Below, in pieces: positions 36,342 through 43,787 of a stretch of 64,000 nt of DNA. Positions within the stretch are counted from its first letter, which is position 1; the number at the start of each line of letters is the position of its first letter. The stretch covers positions 18,769 to 82,768 of the forward strand of contig BJUU01000013.1 of assembly GCA_007988785.1 (NCBI GenBank), in the 5' to 3' direction. Origin of the DNA: Agrococcus baldri. GTDB lineage: Bacteria; Actinomycetota; Actinomycetes; Actinomycetales; Microbacteriaceae. A program made the translations under genes and the position numbers. Under the pieces are notes generated by a model, which made no database searches, was not told the DNA's origin, and saw only the letters and a list, made by a program, of their open reading frames with translations.

Positions 36342-36403
36342 AGTCTACGTGCGCCGGCCCTGTGGCCGGCCTGCCTCACCGGCCCGTCGCCGCACCGTAG
36401 ACT
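36342..36403. promoter_or_regulatory. Divergent promoters of rmlB and rmlA
   Basis: TAGACT occurs once on each strand: minus at 36347-36342 for rmlB and plus at 36398-36403 for rmlA. Unlike most genes here, both leave a leader (about 20-45 nt) with a strong Shine-Dalgarno. A GC hairpin, GCCGGCGAGCCGGC, lies in the rmlB leader. The identical hexamers suggest joint expression of the dTDP-rhamnose genes. Confidence 0.5.
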
Positions 36404-36426
36404 CACGGCTGACGAGAGGGGGCCGG

Positions 36427-37293
36427 ATGCGCGGCATCATCCTGGCGGGCGGGTCCGGCACGAGGCTGTGGCCGATCACACGCGGCATCTCGAAGCAGCT
36501 CGTGCCGATCTTCGACAAGCCGATGATCTACTACCCGCTGTCGACGCTCATGATGGCCGGCATCCGCGAGGTGCTCGTGATCACGACGCCCGAGCACGCC
36601 GACCAGTTCGAGCGGCTGCTGGGCGACGGCTCGGAGCTCGGCATGCGCATCGAGTACGCGCAGCAGCCGAAGCCCGAGGGCCTGGCCCAGGCCTTCCTGA
36701 TCGGTGAGGAGTTCATCGGCGACGAGCCGGTGGCGCTCGTGCTGGGCGACAACATCTTCCACGGCTCGGGGCTCGGCTCGAGCCTGCGCGCGCACCGCGA
36801 GATCGACGGCGGCCTGATCTTCGCCTACCGGGTCTCGAACCCGCGCGCCTACGGCGTGGTCGAGTTCGACGAGGCGGGCACGGCGGTGTCGATCGAGGAG
36901 AAGCCCGAGGAGCCGAAGTCGCACTTCGCGGTGCCGGGCCTCTACTTCTACGAGTCCGGCGTCGTCGACGTCGCCCGCGGCATCCGCCCCTCTGCCCGCG
37001 GCGAGCTCGAGATCACCGCCGTCAACGAGCACTACCTGCGCGAGGGGCGGCTGCAGGTGCAGACGCTCGACCGGGGTGTCGCATGGCTCGACACCGGCAC
37101 CTTCGAGTCGATGATGGCCGCGAGCGAGTACGTGCGCGTGATCGAGCAGCGGCAGGGCACGAAGATCGGCTGCATCGAGGAGATCGCCTGGCGCGCCGGC
37201 TGGATCGACGACGCGCAGCTCGCGACGCTCGCGGCCCCGCTGCTCAAGAGCGGCTACGGGCGCTACCTCGAGCAGCTGCCCGCGATGCGCTGA
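36427..37293 (+). CDS. rmlA: Glucose-1-phosphate thymidylyltransferase
   Basis: Forms dTDP-glucose from dTTP and glucose-1-phosphate. The 288 residues include the nucleotide loop [20 protein letters not shown] (4-23), [45 protein letters not shown] and [10 protein letters not shown]. The start is the ATG after a GAGAGGGGG ribosome site. It is divergent from rmlB. A strong hairpin follows about 50 bp after the stop. Confidence 0.95.
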   Translation: MRGIILAGGSGTRLWPITRGISKQLVPIFDKPMIYYPLSTLMMAGIREVLVITTPEHADQFERLLGDGSELGMRIEYAQQPKPEGLAQAFLIGEEFIGDEPVALVLGDNIFHGSGLGSSLRAHREIDGGLIFAYRVSNPRAYGVVEFDEAGTAVSIEEKPEEPKSHFAVPGLYFYESGVVDVARGIRPSARGELEITAVNEHYLREGRLQVQTLDRGVAWLDTGTFESMMAASEYVRVIEQRQGTKIGCIEEIAWRAGWIDDAQLATLAAPLLKSGYGRYLEQLPAMR

Positions 37294-37343
37294 GGCAGCC
37301 GGCGATGCTGCTCGATCGCCCGATCGTGCGTGCTTCGCCTGCG

Positions 37344-37382
37344 ACGCGAATGGGCCCGGACGAGATCCGGGCCCATTCGCGT
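37344..37382. terminator. Strong GC hairpin downstream of rmlA
   Basis: A perfect 17-bp stem (ACGCGAATGGGCCCGGA paired with its complement) with a 5-nt loop, CGAGA. It lies between the end of rmlA and the opposing lipoprotein gene. There is no U-tract, but the stem length and perfect pairing make it a convincing terminator, likely for both directions. Confidence 0.75.
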
Positions 37383-37444
37383 TCCGAGGGGCTATGCGCT
37401 CGGTGATGGAAGCGACGACTCGCGAGCTCCACGACGCCCGATGG

Positions 37445-37876
37445 CTAACCCGTGACTTCGAGTTCGAGTGTCGCTTCGTCGACGATGACGATTGCGGATC
37501 CGGGCGCTGCGTCGTCGGGGACTGCGAGCTCAAACTCCACGGGGTCGCCGTTGGACGAGATTTCGCCGACGGCGACTTCAGCGCCGGACTGCGTCCAGAG
37601 CACGTCGAAGTCCGCGGAGGTTAGTGCGGGCGGCTCTGCGTCGGGATTCGGCTGCGGACACTCGTAGTCCACCACGTCTTGTGCGATGAGAGTCACTGAA
37701 TCACCAGGGCTGACCGAGAGGCTCTGCCCGTCAGCGGGGCGCAAGCTAGGGGCCGCGCAGCTGCTATCAGCCGACCCGCTCGTGTCTGAGGACTCGTTGC
37801 CCACGGAGCTGGCGCATCCCGTTGCGGCGACTGCCGCTAGTGCTAGGACGCTGAGCGTCGCCAAGCTCTTGTTCAT
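37445..37876 (-). CDS. Small lipoprotein
   Basis: A 143-residue predicted lipoprotein. The signal MNKSLATLSVLALAAVAATG is followed by the lipobox Cys (~21), then a Ser/Asp-rich linker and a compact beta-rich domain with SLSVSPGDSVTLIAQDVVDY and VGEISSNGDPVEFELAVPDD. No named family is recognised. It follows the metzincin gene by 16 nt on the same strand and could be its membrane-bound partner or inhibitor. Codons are less GC-biased than in the flanking rml genes, which suggests acquisition by transfer. Confidence 0.8.
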   Translation of the reverse strand: MNKSLATLSVLALAAVAATGCASSVGNESSDTSGSADSSCAAPSLRPADGQSLSVSPGDSVTLIAQDVVDYECPQPNPDAEPPALTSADFDVLWTQSGAEVAVGEISSNGDPVEFELAVPDDAAPGSAIVIVDEATLELEVTG

Positions 37877-37892
37877 TGGTTGCTCTTTCCGT

Positions 37893-38879
37893 CTAGTAGT
37901 GGTGGCGAAGGGAGACGAGGTCGCCGTAGCCCAGCTGGCGCTGGATCACCTCGCAGTTGCGCATGGTGGGGCTCATCGTGAGATCGCCGTGCCCGTATTC
38001 GCCTTGATGAGAGAGCCCCACGGCGTGCCCCAGTTCGTGAGTCGCGACCGTACGCAGATCCATAGCTTGCGAACAAGACGCGCTTGAGGCAGACCAGCGC
38101 CGATTGCTGTTGTCCATCCGGATGTCGGCCTCAAGGAGTCGGGTCGAGGACCTCCATGTACAAGTTGCTCCGACGATGCCGCCGTCGATTGGTCCGAAGC
38201 CGATCGAACTGTAGCCATCACGCTCTCCGCAGCCCATGTCCGGGCCAACCTGCTCTGTCCGATCGGAGCCAAGGACGAGAGCGATGTCCAGGACGAAGCC
38301 GTTGGAGAAGGAACAACTCGTGATGCCCCGGTCGATCGTCCACTGGGCCTTGTCGACGATGTCGTTCCAGGCGGTGAGGCTGACGCCCGACGGCAGACCC
38401 CAGTCGCGAACGTTCAGCGTGAACCCGCGGGTGGGCTGCCACTTCCAGCCGTTTACCCAGGTACCTCCTTGGCCGCATCGGTCATAGCTCGCCGCGGGCG
38501 TGTCACCAGACCCCTCTTGGGACGAGGTCTCCACTGTGGGAGCAAGGTCTCCCTCGGTCACCGCCACGATGCCATCGGCATCTACCGCGATTGAATACCC
38601 TACGGGTTGGTCCGTTCCAGGTCCGGCTGCGGCCTCCATCGTGACAGTGACGCCTGGCTCCGGCACGACGGAAACGCTGCCGTCGACATCGATTCGCAGG
38701 TCTTCGAACCCGCAGTCGAGAACGTTGATTCCCTCGGCGTCCGCCGCCTCGAGCACGCCGGCGACAGGCGTGGGGCACGCGGGGTCGTCTGGCTCAGCGG
38801 TCGCGGCGAGGGGAGCGGCGGCGAGCAGCATCGTCGCTGCCGCAATCGCTCCGCTCACTGCATGAGCGTGTCTCCTCAT
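37893..38879 (-). CDS. Secreted matrixin-like zinc metalloprotease
   Basis: 328 residues. A Sec signal peptide covers ~1-29 (ATMLLAAAPLAATA). A pro-like N-terminal domain is followed by a catalytic domain with the metzincin motif HELGHAVGLSH (281-291) and the Met-turn LTMSPTM about 10 residues later. HExxHxxGxxH plus the Met-turn define the clan. Six or more cysteines (CGQGG, TSCSFSN, MGCGE, ATCTW) suggest disulfides outside the cell. AAGGAG lies 7 nt before the ATG. Third-base GC is lower than in the neighbours. Substrate unknown. Confidence 0.88.
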   Translation of the reverse strand: MRRHAHAVSGAIAAATMLLAAAPLAATAEPDDPACPTPVAGVLEAADAEGINVLDCGFEDLRIDVDGSVSVVPEPGVTVTMEAAAGPGTDQPVGYSIAVDADGIVAVTEGDLAPTVETSSQEGSGDTPAASYDRCGQGGTWVNGWKWQPTRGFTLNVRDWGLPSGVSLTAWNDIVDKAQWTIDRGITSCSFSNGFVLDIALVLGSDRTEQVGPDMGCGERDGYSSIGFGPIDGGIVGATCTWRSSTRLLEADIRMDNSNRRWSASSASCSQAMDLRTVATHELGHAVGLSHQGEYGHGDLTMSPTMRNCEVIQRQLGYGDLVSLRHHY

Positions 38880-39247
38880 TGATTCTCCTTGTCGTTATCG
38901 CAAAAATAGATGCGGGACAGGCTTGCAGAAGGGGCAGCGTGAAAATGATTCGGAATCGTTATGCGATCGAATCGCCATTCTCGGCGTCATTGAGCGCGGC
39001 ACATCCCCTCGGTATACCTGCCTGGGCTGGCCGACGCACTCAGGAGGCGCTCGTCGCATCGCGGCCGCAGCCACGAGTCATCGGTTGTCAACCCATCGAC
39101 TCGCGAGCAGAGATCCCGGCGGCCGTGAGTCCCAGAGCGAGCCTTGGTTACGAATCCTCTGCATCGTCCTCCTCGAACCGGAGTCCGGCACGATGCGACC
39201 CGTGCGTCGATCTCCGAGAAGGCAGCAGCGCTTGCCACCCGGCCTGA
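38880..39247. other. Gene-poor stretch of lower GC
   Basis: About 370 bp between the protease start and a decayed lipoprotein gene. The first 60 bp is AT-richer (CAAAAATAG, GAAAATGATTCGG) and should hold the promoter of the protease-lipoprotein pair. The rest is open in one plus-strand frame but shows no family sequence, signal peptide or start with a ribosome site. It is probably eroded DNA. Confidence 0.55.
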
Positions 39248-39774
39248 TGGACGATCGTCGTCATCGCGATCGCCGGCGCGCTCCTCACGGGCTGCGCCAC
39301 CGCCGCGGCCCCTGCAATCGCGCGACGGTCGTCGCGCGCGGCACGATCCTCGACCCGCGCGAAGCGATGTGCGAGCCCGACGCTCTCGAACGGGCCTCCG
39401 AATTCGAGGCGACCGAGTATGCCGAGGCGGCATCCTTCCCCATCACCGTCTACACCTTCGAGCTGTCCGAGGTGTACCAGGGGTCAGCAATCACGAAGCC
39501 AGTGATGGAAGTGATGCAGATCGGCACGCCTGCCGACATCAGCGAGCTGGAGCAGACACTCGAAACGGGATCCGAGCACGTGCTGTTCCTGCCCGATGAC
39601 CCAGAGATTCCCCACCCCGTCGGCATCGTCGGCGGCCCGACCGGCACGTTCGCGGTGCAGGGAGACCAGCTCGTCTCCCAGGCGGCCGCGCGCTCCGGCC
39701 GACTCAGCGCCGGTCACGAGCATCCCGTCGTGCCACTGACCTGGGACGAGCTCGCGGGCCTCCCCGCGGAGTGA
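39248..39774 (+). pseudogene. Frameshifted lipoprotein gene remnant
   Basis: One frame at 39248-39330 encodes a typical lipoprotein signal, TIVVIAIAGALLTGCATAAA, but it is preceded by TGA and has no start codon. The remainder of the protein continues in another frame from about 39330: TVVARGTILDPREAMCEPDA, then ITVYTFELSEVYQG, SEHVLFLPDDPEIPHPVG and a stop at 39774. The mature part looks like a coherent protein of about 145 residues. A frameshift near the lipobox and loss of the start are the simplest reading. A short intact protein starting at the ATG 39367 is possible but would lack export. Confidence 0.55.
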
Positions 39775-39782
39775 GGTAGCGG

Positions 39783-40733
39783 TTACCAGAGCCCGAGGCG
39801 CAGCACCAGGTCGAGCCAGCGGCGCTCCGCCGGCTCGCGGCGCAGCTCGGGCACGAGCCGGCGCAGCGCCGCTCGGGAGGCGAAGTCGCTGCGCTGGAAC
39901 AGGGGAGCGATGCGCTCGAGCCGCGACTTCGTCTCGCCGGTCGCGAGCGAGGCGGCGAGGGTCGCGATCGACGCGCACTGCTTGCGGTAGTCGCCGCTCG
40001 CGAGCCTGCGGGCGCGTCGCAGCGCGGGCCGCAGCCCCGTGTTGGCCCCGGTGGCGTTGCTGTCGTGCTGGCGGTAGTCGATGGTCGGCGTCGGGTCGAT
40101 GCGCCAGCGGTGGTCGGTGGCGCGGGCGATCGCGTAGACGATCCAGTCGTGCGGCACCGTCTCGTCGACGAGCGGGTGCGCCTCGATCACCTCCCGAACC
40201 GCGGCGAACAGCTGGGGCGTGAGCACGAAGGTGCAGCCGGGCCCGGCCGACTCGAGCAGGTAGTCGAGCTCGGTCTGCGGCTGCGACTTCTCGAGGTACT
40301 CGCTGCGCTCCGAGCCGTCGGGCCGCACCCAGTAGGCGGTGACGGAGGAGGAGATGGCGTCGAGCTCGTGCTCGGCCATCAGTGCCAGCTGCCGCTGGTA
40401 GCGGTCGAGGTGCCAGCGGTCGTCCTGGTCGGCGAGCGCCACGGCCGCCGCGCCGCTCACGTCGGCGTCGCGCACCAGGCGCAGGAAGTTGGCCTGCGGC
40501 GTGCCGAAGCGGCCGGGCGGCAGGATGACGATGCGCTCGTCGCCGAACCCGCGCAGGATCTCGAGCGTCGCATCCGTCGACGCATCGTCAGAGACCACCA
40601 GCCGCACCTCGACGCCCTGCTGGCCGAGGATCGTGCGGGTCTGCTCCTCGACGAACTCGGCGCCGTTGTGGGTCGCCATGAGCACGACGACGAGCGGCAG
40701 CGCAGGGGCGCTCTCGGCGTGCTCGTCAGTCAT
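39783..40733 (-). CDS. Family 2 glycosyltransferase, rhamnosyltransferase-like
   Basis: A 316-residue GT-A enzyme. VVVLMATHNGAEFVEEQTRT (~15-34), VVSDDASTDATLEIL with the nucleotide Asp, and ALADQDDRWH as the DXD-type metal motif are clear. VPHDWIVYAIA, DYRQHDSNATG and a basic C-terminal tail match the rhamnosyltransferase-like group of GT2. GGAGGG precedes the ATG. It is divergent from the RgpF-like gene, which fits rhamnan assembly. Confidence 0.9.
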   Translation of the reverse strand: MTDEHAESAPALPLVVVLMATHNGAEFVEEQTRTILGQQGVEVRLVVSDDASTDATLEILRGFGDERIVILPPGRFGTPQANFLRLVRDADVSGAAAVALADQDDRWHLDRYQRQLALMAEHELDAISSSVTAYWVRPDGSERSEYLEKSQPQTELDYLLESAGPGCTFVLTPQLFAAVREVIEAHPLVDETVPHDWIVYAIARATDHRWRIDPTPTIDYRQHDSNATGANTGLRPALRRARRLASGDYRKQCASIATLAASLATGETKSRLERIAPLFQRSDFASRAALRRLVPELRREPAERRWLDLVLRLGLW

Positions 40734-40862
40734 GTGGATGCCCTCCGTGGCGTCGGCGCGCGGGGCGCGATCCGATTGCCAAGCGTACCGCCGCATGGGC
40801 CTGCCTCGCCTCGGTGGTTCCTCTGAGACAGCAATGCGCGGCGGGTCGCTAGCCTTGGCCCG

Positions 40863-42674
40863 ATGACTGCCGCGCCGCTGAGACTCGCCATCGTCGCCCA
40901 CCGGGATCCCCGCGGCGAGGTGGGCGAGCGCGTCGACCTGCTGGTCGAGGGCCTGCGCACGATCGTCGACCGCGTCGTGCTGGTGGCGGATGGGTTGAGT
41001 GCGGCCGGGCGGGAACGCGCAGACGCGCTCGCCGACCGGGTCGTCGAGGCGCCAGCGAAGTCGGCGATCGCGCTGCTCGCCGCCGGCCTCGCGGCGGTCG
41101 ACGACGAGGTGCGCGCGGCGGCCGCCGTGCTCGTGACCGACACGGAGCGGTATGGCCCGCTGCCCGGCGAGCACCAGCAGCTCGCGGCGTTCATCGCCGA
41201 GCAGGCGCCCGATGCGGCGGCATGGACGTGGGCACCGACCGCGCCAAGGCAGGCGCTCGAGCCCTCCCCGTGGCTCTGGGCTGATCGTGCAATGCTGGAC
41301 ACGGAGCCCTGGCGAACCTGGTGGCGGGAGTCGCGCGACGACGACGGTCGGCTCGGGATGCACGACCTCGTGGATGCGTTGCGTCAGCCGGGCTTCTCCG
41401 TCGGTGCGCTCCAGGGCTCCGGCGACGACCGGGTGCAGCGGGCGACGCTCGAGCTGCCTGCGAGCGCTGTCCCGTTCGTCGAACGCGCGCTGCTCGTTGC
41501 CGACCCGCTCGTGATCGAGGAGCAGGCGCTCGACCCGGGACTCGCCTGGCGCCTGCTGCAAGGCTCCGGCTACCCGATGGGCATCGTCGCGCGAGATCTG
41601 CGGCATGCCGCGCCCCCTCGGCAGATCGCCACGAACGTCGGCGCCATGCGCATCCTGCAGGGCGTGGGTGAGCTCTTCGGCACGCCACCGCGCGTCGCGG
41701 TGCTCGCGCATGTCTTCTACCCCGAGGCGATCGTCGAGCTGCAGCTGAAGCTGCAGCATCTGCCGCCCGGCTGGCGCCTGTTCGTCACCACCGGCGATGA
41801 GGCGTCGAGGACCGAGCTTGAGCGGATGATCCCGATCCACTTCCGTCGCCACGTGCCCGAGTTCGAGGTGCGCGTCGTCGAGTCCAACCGTGGGCGGGAC
41901 ATCTCGGCCTTCCTGATCGGGTTCGCAGACATCCTCCGACCGAGACCGGATGGCTCCACCGAGTTCGATGTCGTGCTCAAGGTGCATTCCAAGCGATCGC
42001 CGCAGGATCCGTACCCCCGCGCAGCGCGCTTCCAGCGCCACGTGCTCGACAGCATGCTCGCCGACCGCGACGCGGGGTCCGCGCTCCTCCAGCTGTTCAT
42101 CGACGAGCCCGAGCTCGGCATGGCGATGCCGCCGCAGATCCACGTCGGCTACCCGACGCTCGGCCGCGCCTGGTTCGGCAACCGTCCACTCGCCGAGCGG
42201 CTCGCGAGCCGGCTCGGCATCGACGTGCCCTTCGACGACGGCTCGCCGCTCGCGCCCTTCGGCTCGATGTTCGCCGCCCGACCACAGGCCCTGCGGCCGC
42301 TCGTCGACAGCCTCGGCTGGCACGACTTCCCCGACGAGTCGGGCTACCGCGATGGCGGCGTCGCCCACGCCGTCGAGCGCCTGTTCGCCTACGCCGCCAT
42401 CAGCGAGGGCTACACGGTGCGCACCGTGACGACGCCCGAGATCGCCGCCGAGTCGCACCAGATGCTCGAGTGGAAGCTGCAGGCGATCCTCGAGGACGTG
42501 CCCGGCACCTCCCGCCAGCAGGTGCAGCTCGCCAGGGCGGCGACGCGCGCCGCCGCCCTCTCCGCCGGCGCCGTCGTGCGCAGCGCGCGCGAGGCCGGCA
42601 GGCTCGGCGGTCGCGTCGCGCAGGGCGCGAAGGGCGCCCTCGGCCGGCTTCGCCGCCGGGGCGAGCGCGACTGA
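40863..42674 (+). CDS. RgpF-like rhamnan synthesis protein
   Basis: 603 residues. The C-terminal half (~275-560) matches the rhamnan-synthesis F family: RVAVLAHVFYPEAIVELQLK, VRVVESNRGRDISAFLIG, VLKVHSKRSPQ, FGSMFAARPQALRPLVD and YAAISEGYTVRTVTTPE. The N-terminal ~270 residues are divergent and may be a second, eroded transferase domain (IVAHRDPRGEVGERVDLLVE). Family members take part in polymerising rhamnose glycans in streptococci. TAGCCT lies 7 nt before the ATG, so the transcript is probably leaderless. The stop overlaps the next start (TGATG). Confidence 0.88.
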   Translation: MTAAPLRLAIVAHRDPRGEVGERVDLLVEGLRTIVDRVVLVADGLSAAGRERADALADRVVEAPAKSAIALLAAGLAAVDDEVRAAAAVLVTDTERYGPLPGEHQQLAAFIAEQAPDAAAWTWAPTAPRQALEPSPWLWADRAMLDTEPWRTWWRESRDDDGRLGMHDLVDALRQPGFSVGALQGSGDDRVQRATLELPASAVPFVERALLVADPLVIEEQALDPGLAWRLLQGSGYPMGIVARDLRHAAPPRQIATNVGAMRILQGVGELFGTPPRVAVLAHVFYPEAIVELQLKLQHLPPGWRLFVTTGDEASRTELERMIPIHFRRHVPEFEVRVVESNRGRDISAFLIGFADILRPRPDGSTEFDVVLKVHSKRSPQDPYPRAARFQRHVLDSMLADRDAGSALLQLFIDEPELGMAMPPQIHVGYPTLGRAWFGNRPLAERLASRLGIDVPFDDGSPLAPFGSMFAARPQALRPLVDSLGWHDFPDESGYRDGGVAHAVERLFAYAAISEGYTVRTVTTPEIAAESHQMLEWKLQAILEDVPGTSRQQVQLARAATRAAALSAGAVVRSAREAGRLGGRVAQGAKGALGRLRRRGERD

Positions 42675-43729
42675 TGCGCATCGTCGTCTTCCCCGCCTAC
42701 CGCGAGAACCCGTTCCTCGGCATGCTGCTGGGCGCGGCTGAGCGCGCCGGCGCCGAGATCGTCGACACCCGCACGCTCGACGAGCTCGAGGCCGCCCTCG
42801 CCGAGCGCCCCGCCGAGACGGTGCTGCACGTGCACTGGACCAACCCGATCGCCCAGTCCACGAACAACCCCGTGGTCGCGGCGCGGAACGCCGGCCGGTT
42901 CCGTCGCATGATCCGCCGTGCGCAGCAGCAGGGCGCCCACCTCGTCTGGACGGTGCACAACGTGCTGCCCCACGGCGCCAAGCACGCCCGCGTCGAGCGC
43001 GGCATCCACCGCTTCCTCGCAGGCGCGGCCGACCGCATCCACGTCATGCACCCCGACACCGCGGCGCTCGCCGCCCCCCACTACGCCCTGCCCGCCGATC
43101 GCGTGCGCCACATCCCGCATCCGAGCTACGTCGGCGCGGTGCCGCCGGCGGCCGACCGCACCGCCGCCCGTGAGCGGCTCGGCATCGCCGAGGGCGCGCT
43201 CGCGGTGCTCTTCCTGGGCCAGATGCGCGCCTACAAGGGCGTGCTCGAGCTCATCCACGCTGCGGGAGAGGCGGCGGAGCACCGCCCGCTCGTGCTGCTG
43301 CTGGCCGGCAACGCGACCGCCGACGAGACTGCCGCGATCGACGCGGCGCTCGCGGCGCATCCGCGGCTCACCGCCGTGCGGCACCTGCGCTTCGTCGACG
43401 ACGCCGAGCTGCCCGGCTGGTTCGCCGCCGCCGACCTCGTCGCGCTGCCGTACCGCGACATCCTCAACTCGGGCAGCGTGCTGCTCGCGGCGACCTACGG
43501 CGCGCCCGTGCTGCTGCCCGCCGTGCCGCACCTCGCGCGCGAGCACGCCGGCCGAGACTGGGTGACGCTGTTCGAAGGGGCGGATGGGCTGCGCCGCGCC
43601 CTCGGGCAAGCACGCGTCGACGACGCCGCGGCCCGGGCCGCCGCCCTGGCCGACGCCGAGGCGTGGACGGCCGACGACGCATCCGCCGCGTTCCTGGCGG
43701 TGCTGGAGGAGCTGGCGCCGCCGAGCTGA
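42674..43729 (+). CDS. GT-B glycosyltransferase, locus paralogue 1
   Basis: 351 residues. It shares an ordered set of motifs with two other proteins of the locus (48218-49324 and the C-terminal third of 43788-46679): VLHVHWTNP, LVWTVHNVLPHG, IPHPSYVGAV, LFLGQMRAYKGVLEL and VALPYRDILNSGSVLLA. The last two correspond to the donor-binding domain of GT4-like enzymes. Coupled to the RgpF-like gene by TGATG. Donor and acceptor are unknown; side-chain addition to the rhamnan is likely. Confidence 0.85.
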   Translation: MRIVVFPAYRENPFLGMLLGAAERAGAEIVDTRTLDELEAALAERPAETVLHVHWTNPIAQSTNNPVVAARNAGRFRRMIRRAQQQGAHLVWTVHNVLPHGAKHARVERGIHRFLAGAADRIHVMHPDTAALAAPHYALPADRVRHIPHPSYVGAVPPAADRTAARERLGIAEGALAVLFLGQMRAYKGVLELIHAAGEAAEHRPLVLLLAGNATADETAAIDAALAAHPRLTAVRHLRFVDDAELPGWFAAADLVALPYRDILNSGSVLLAATYGAPVLLPAVPHLAREHAGRDWVTLFEGADGLRRALGQARVDDAAARAAALADAEAWTADDASAAFLAVLEELAPPS

Positions 43730-43763
43730 TCTCGATACGGCGGCTGCGCCGCCTACTCGATCA
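43727..43763. repeat. Dispersed intergenic palindrome, type B
   Basis: A 37-bp inverted repeat: TGATC...GATCA arms and a GGCGGC-TGC-GCCGCC core, with TCGATACG on the left and TACTCGATCA on the right. The TGA stop of the upstream gene is its first codon. A partial second right arm, GCCGCCTCCTCGATCA, ends at 43790 and supplies the stop of the opposing gene. A type distinct from the TCGAGGAGCGC family. Confidence 0.75.
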
Positions 43764-43787
43764 GCGAAAGGGGCGCCGCCTCCTCGA

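Noticed and set aside
38923..39366. Plus-strand open frame as an N-terminal extension of the lipoprotein remnant
   Set aside because: No start with a ribosome site, no domain, and a lipoprotein signal exists in a different frame over the same DNA.
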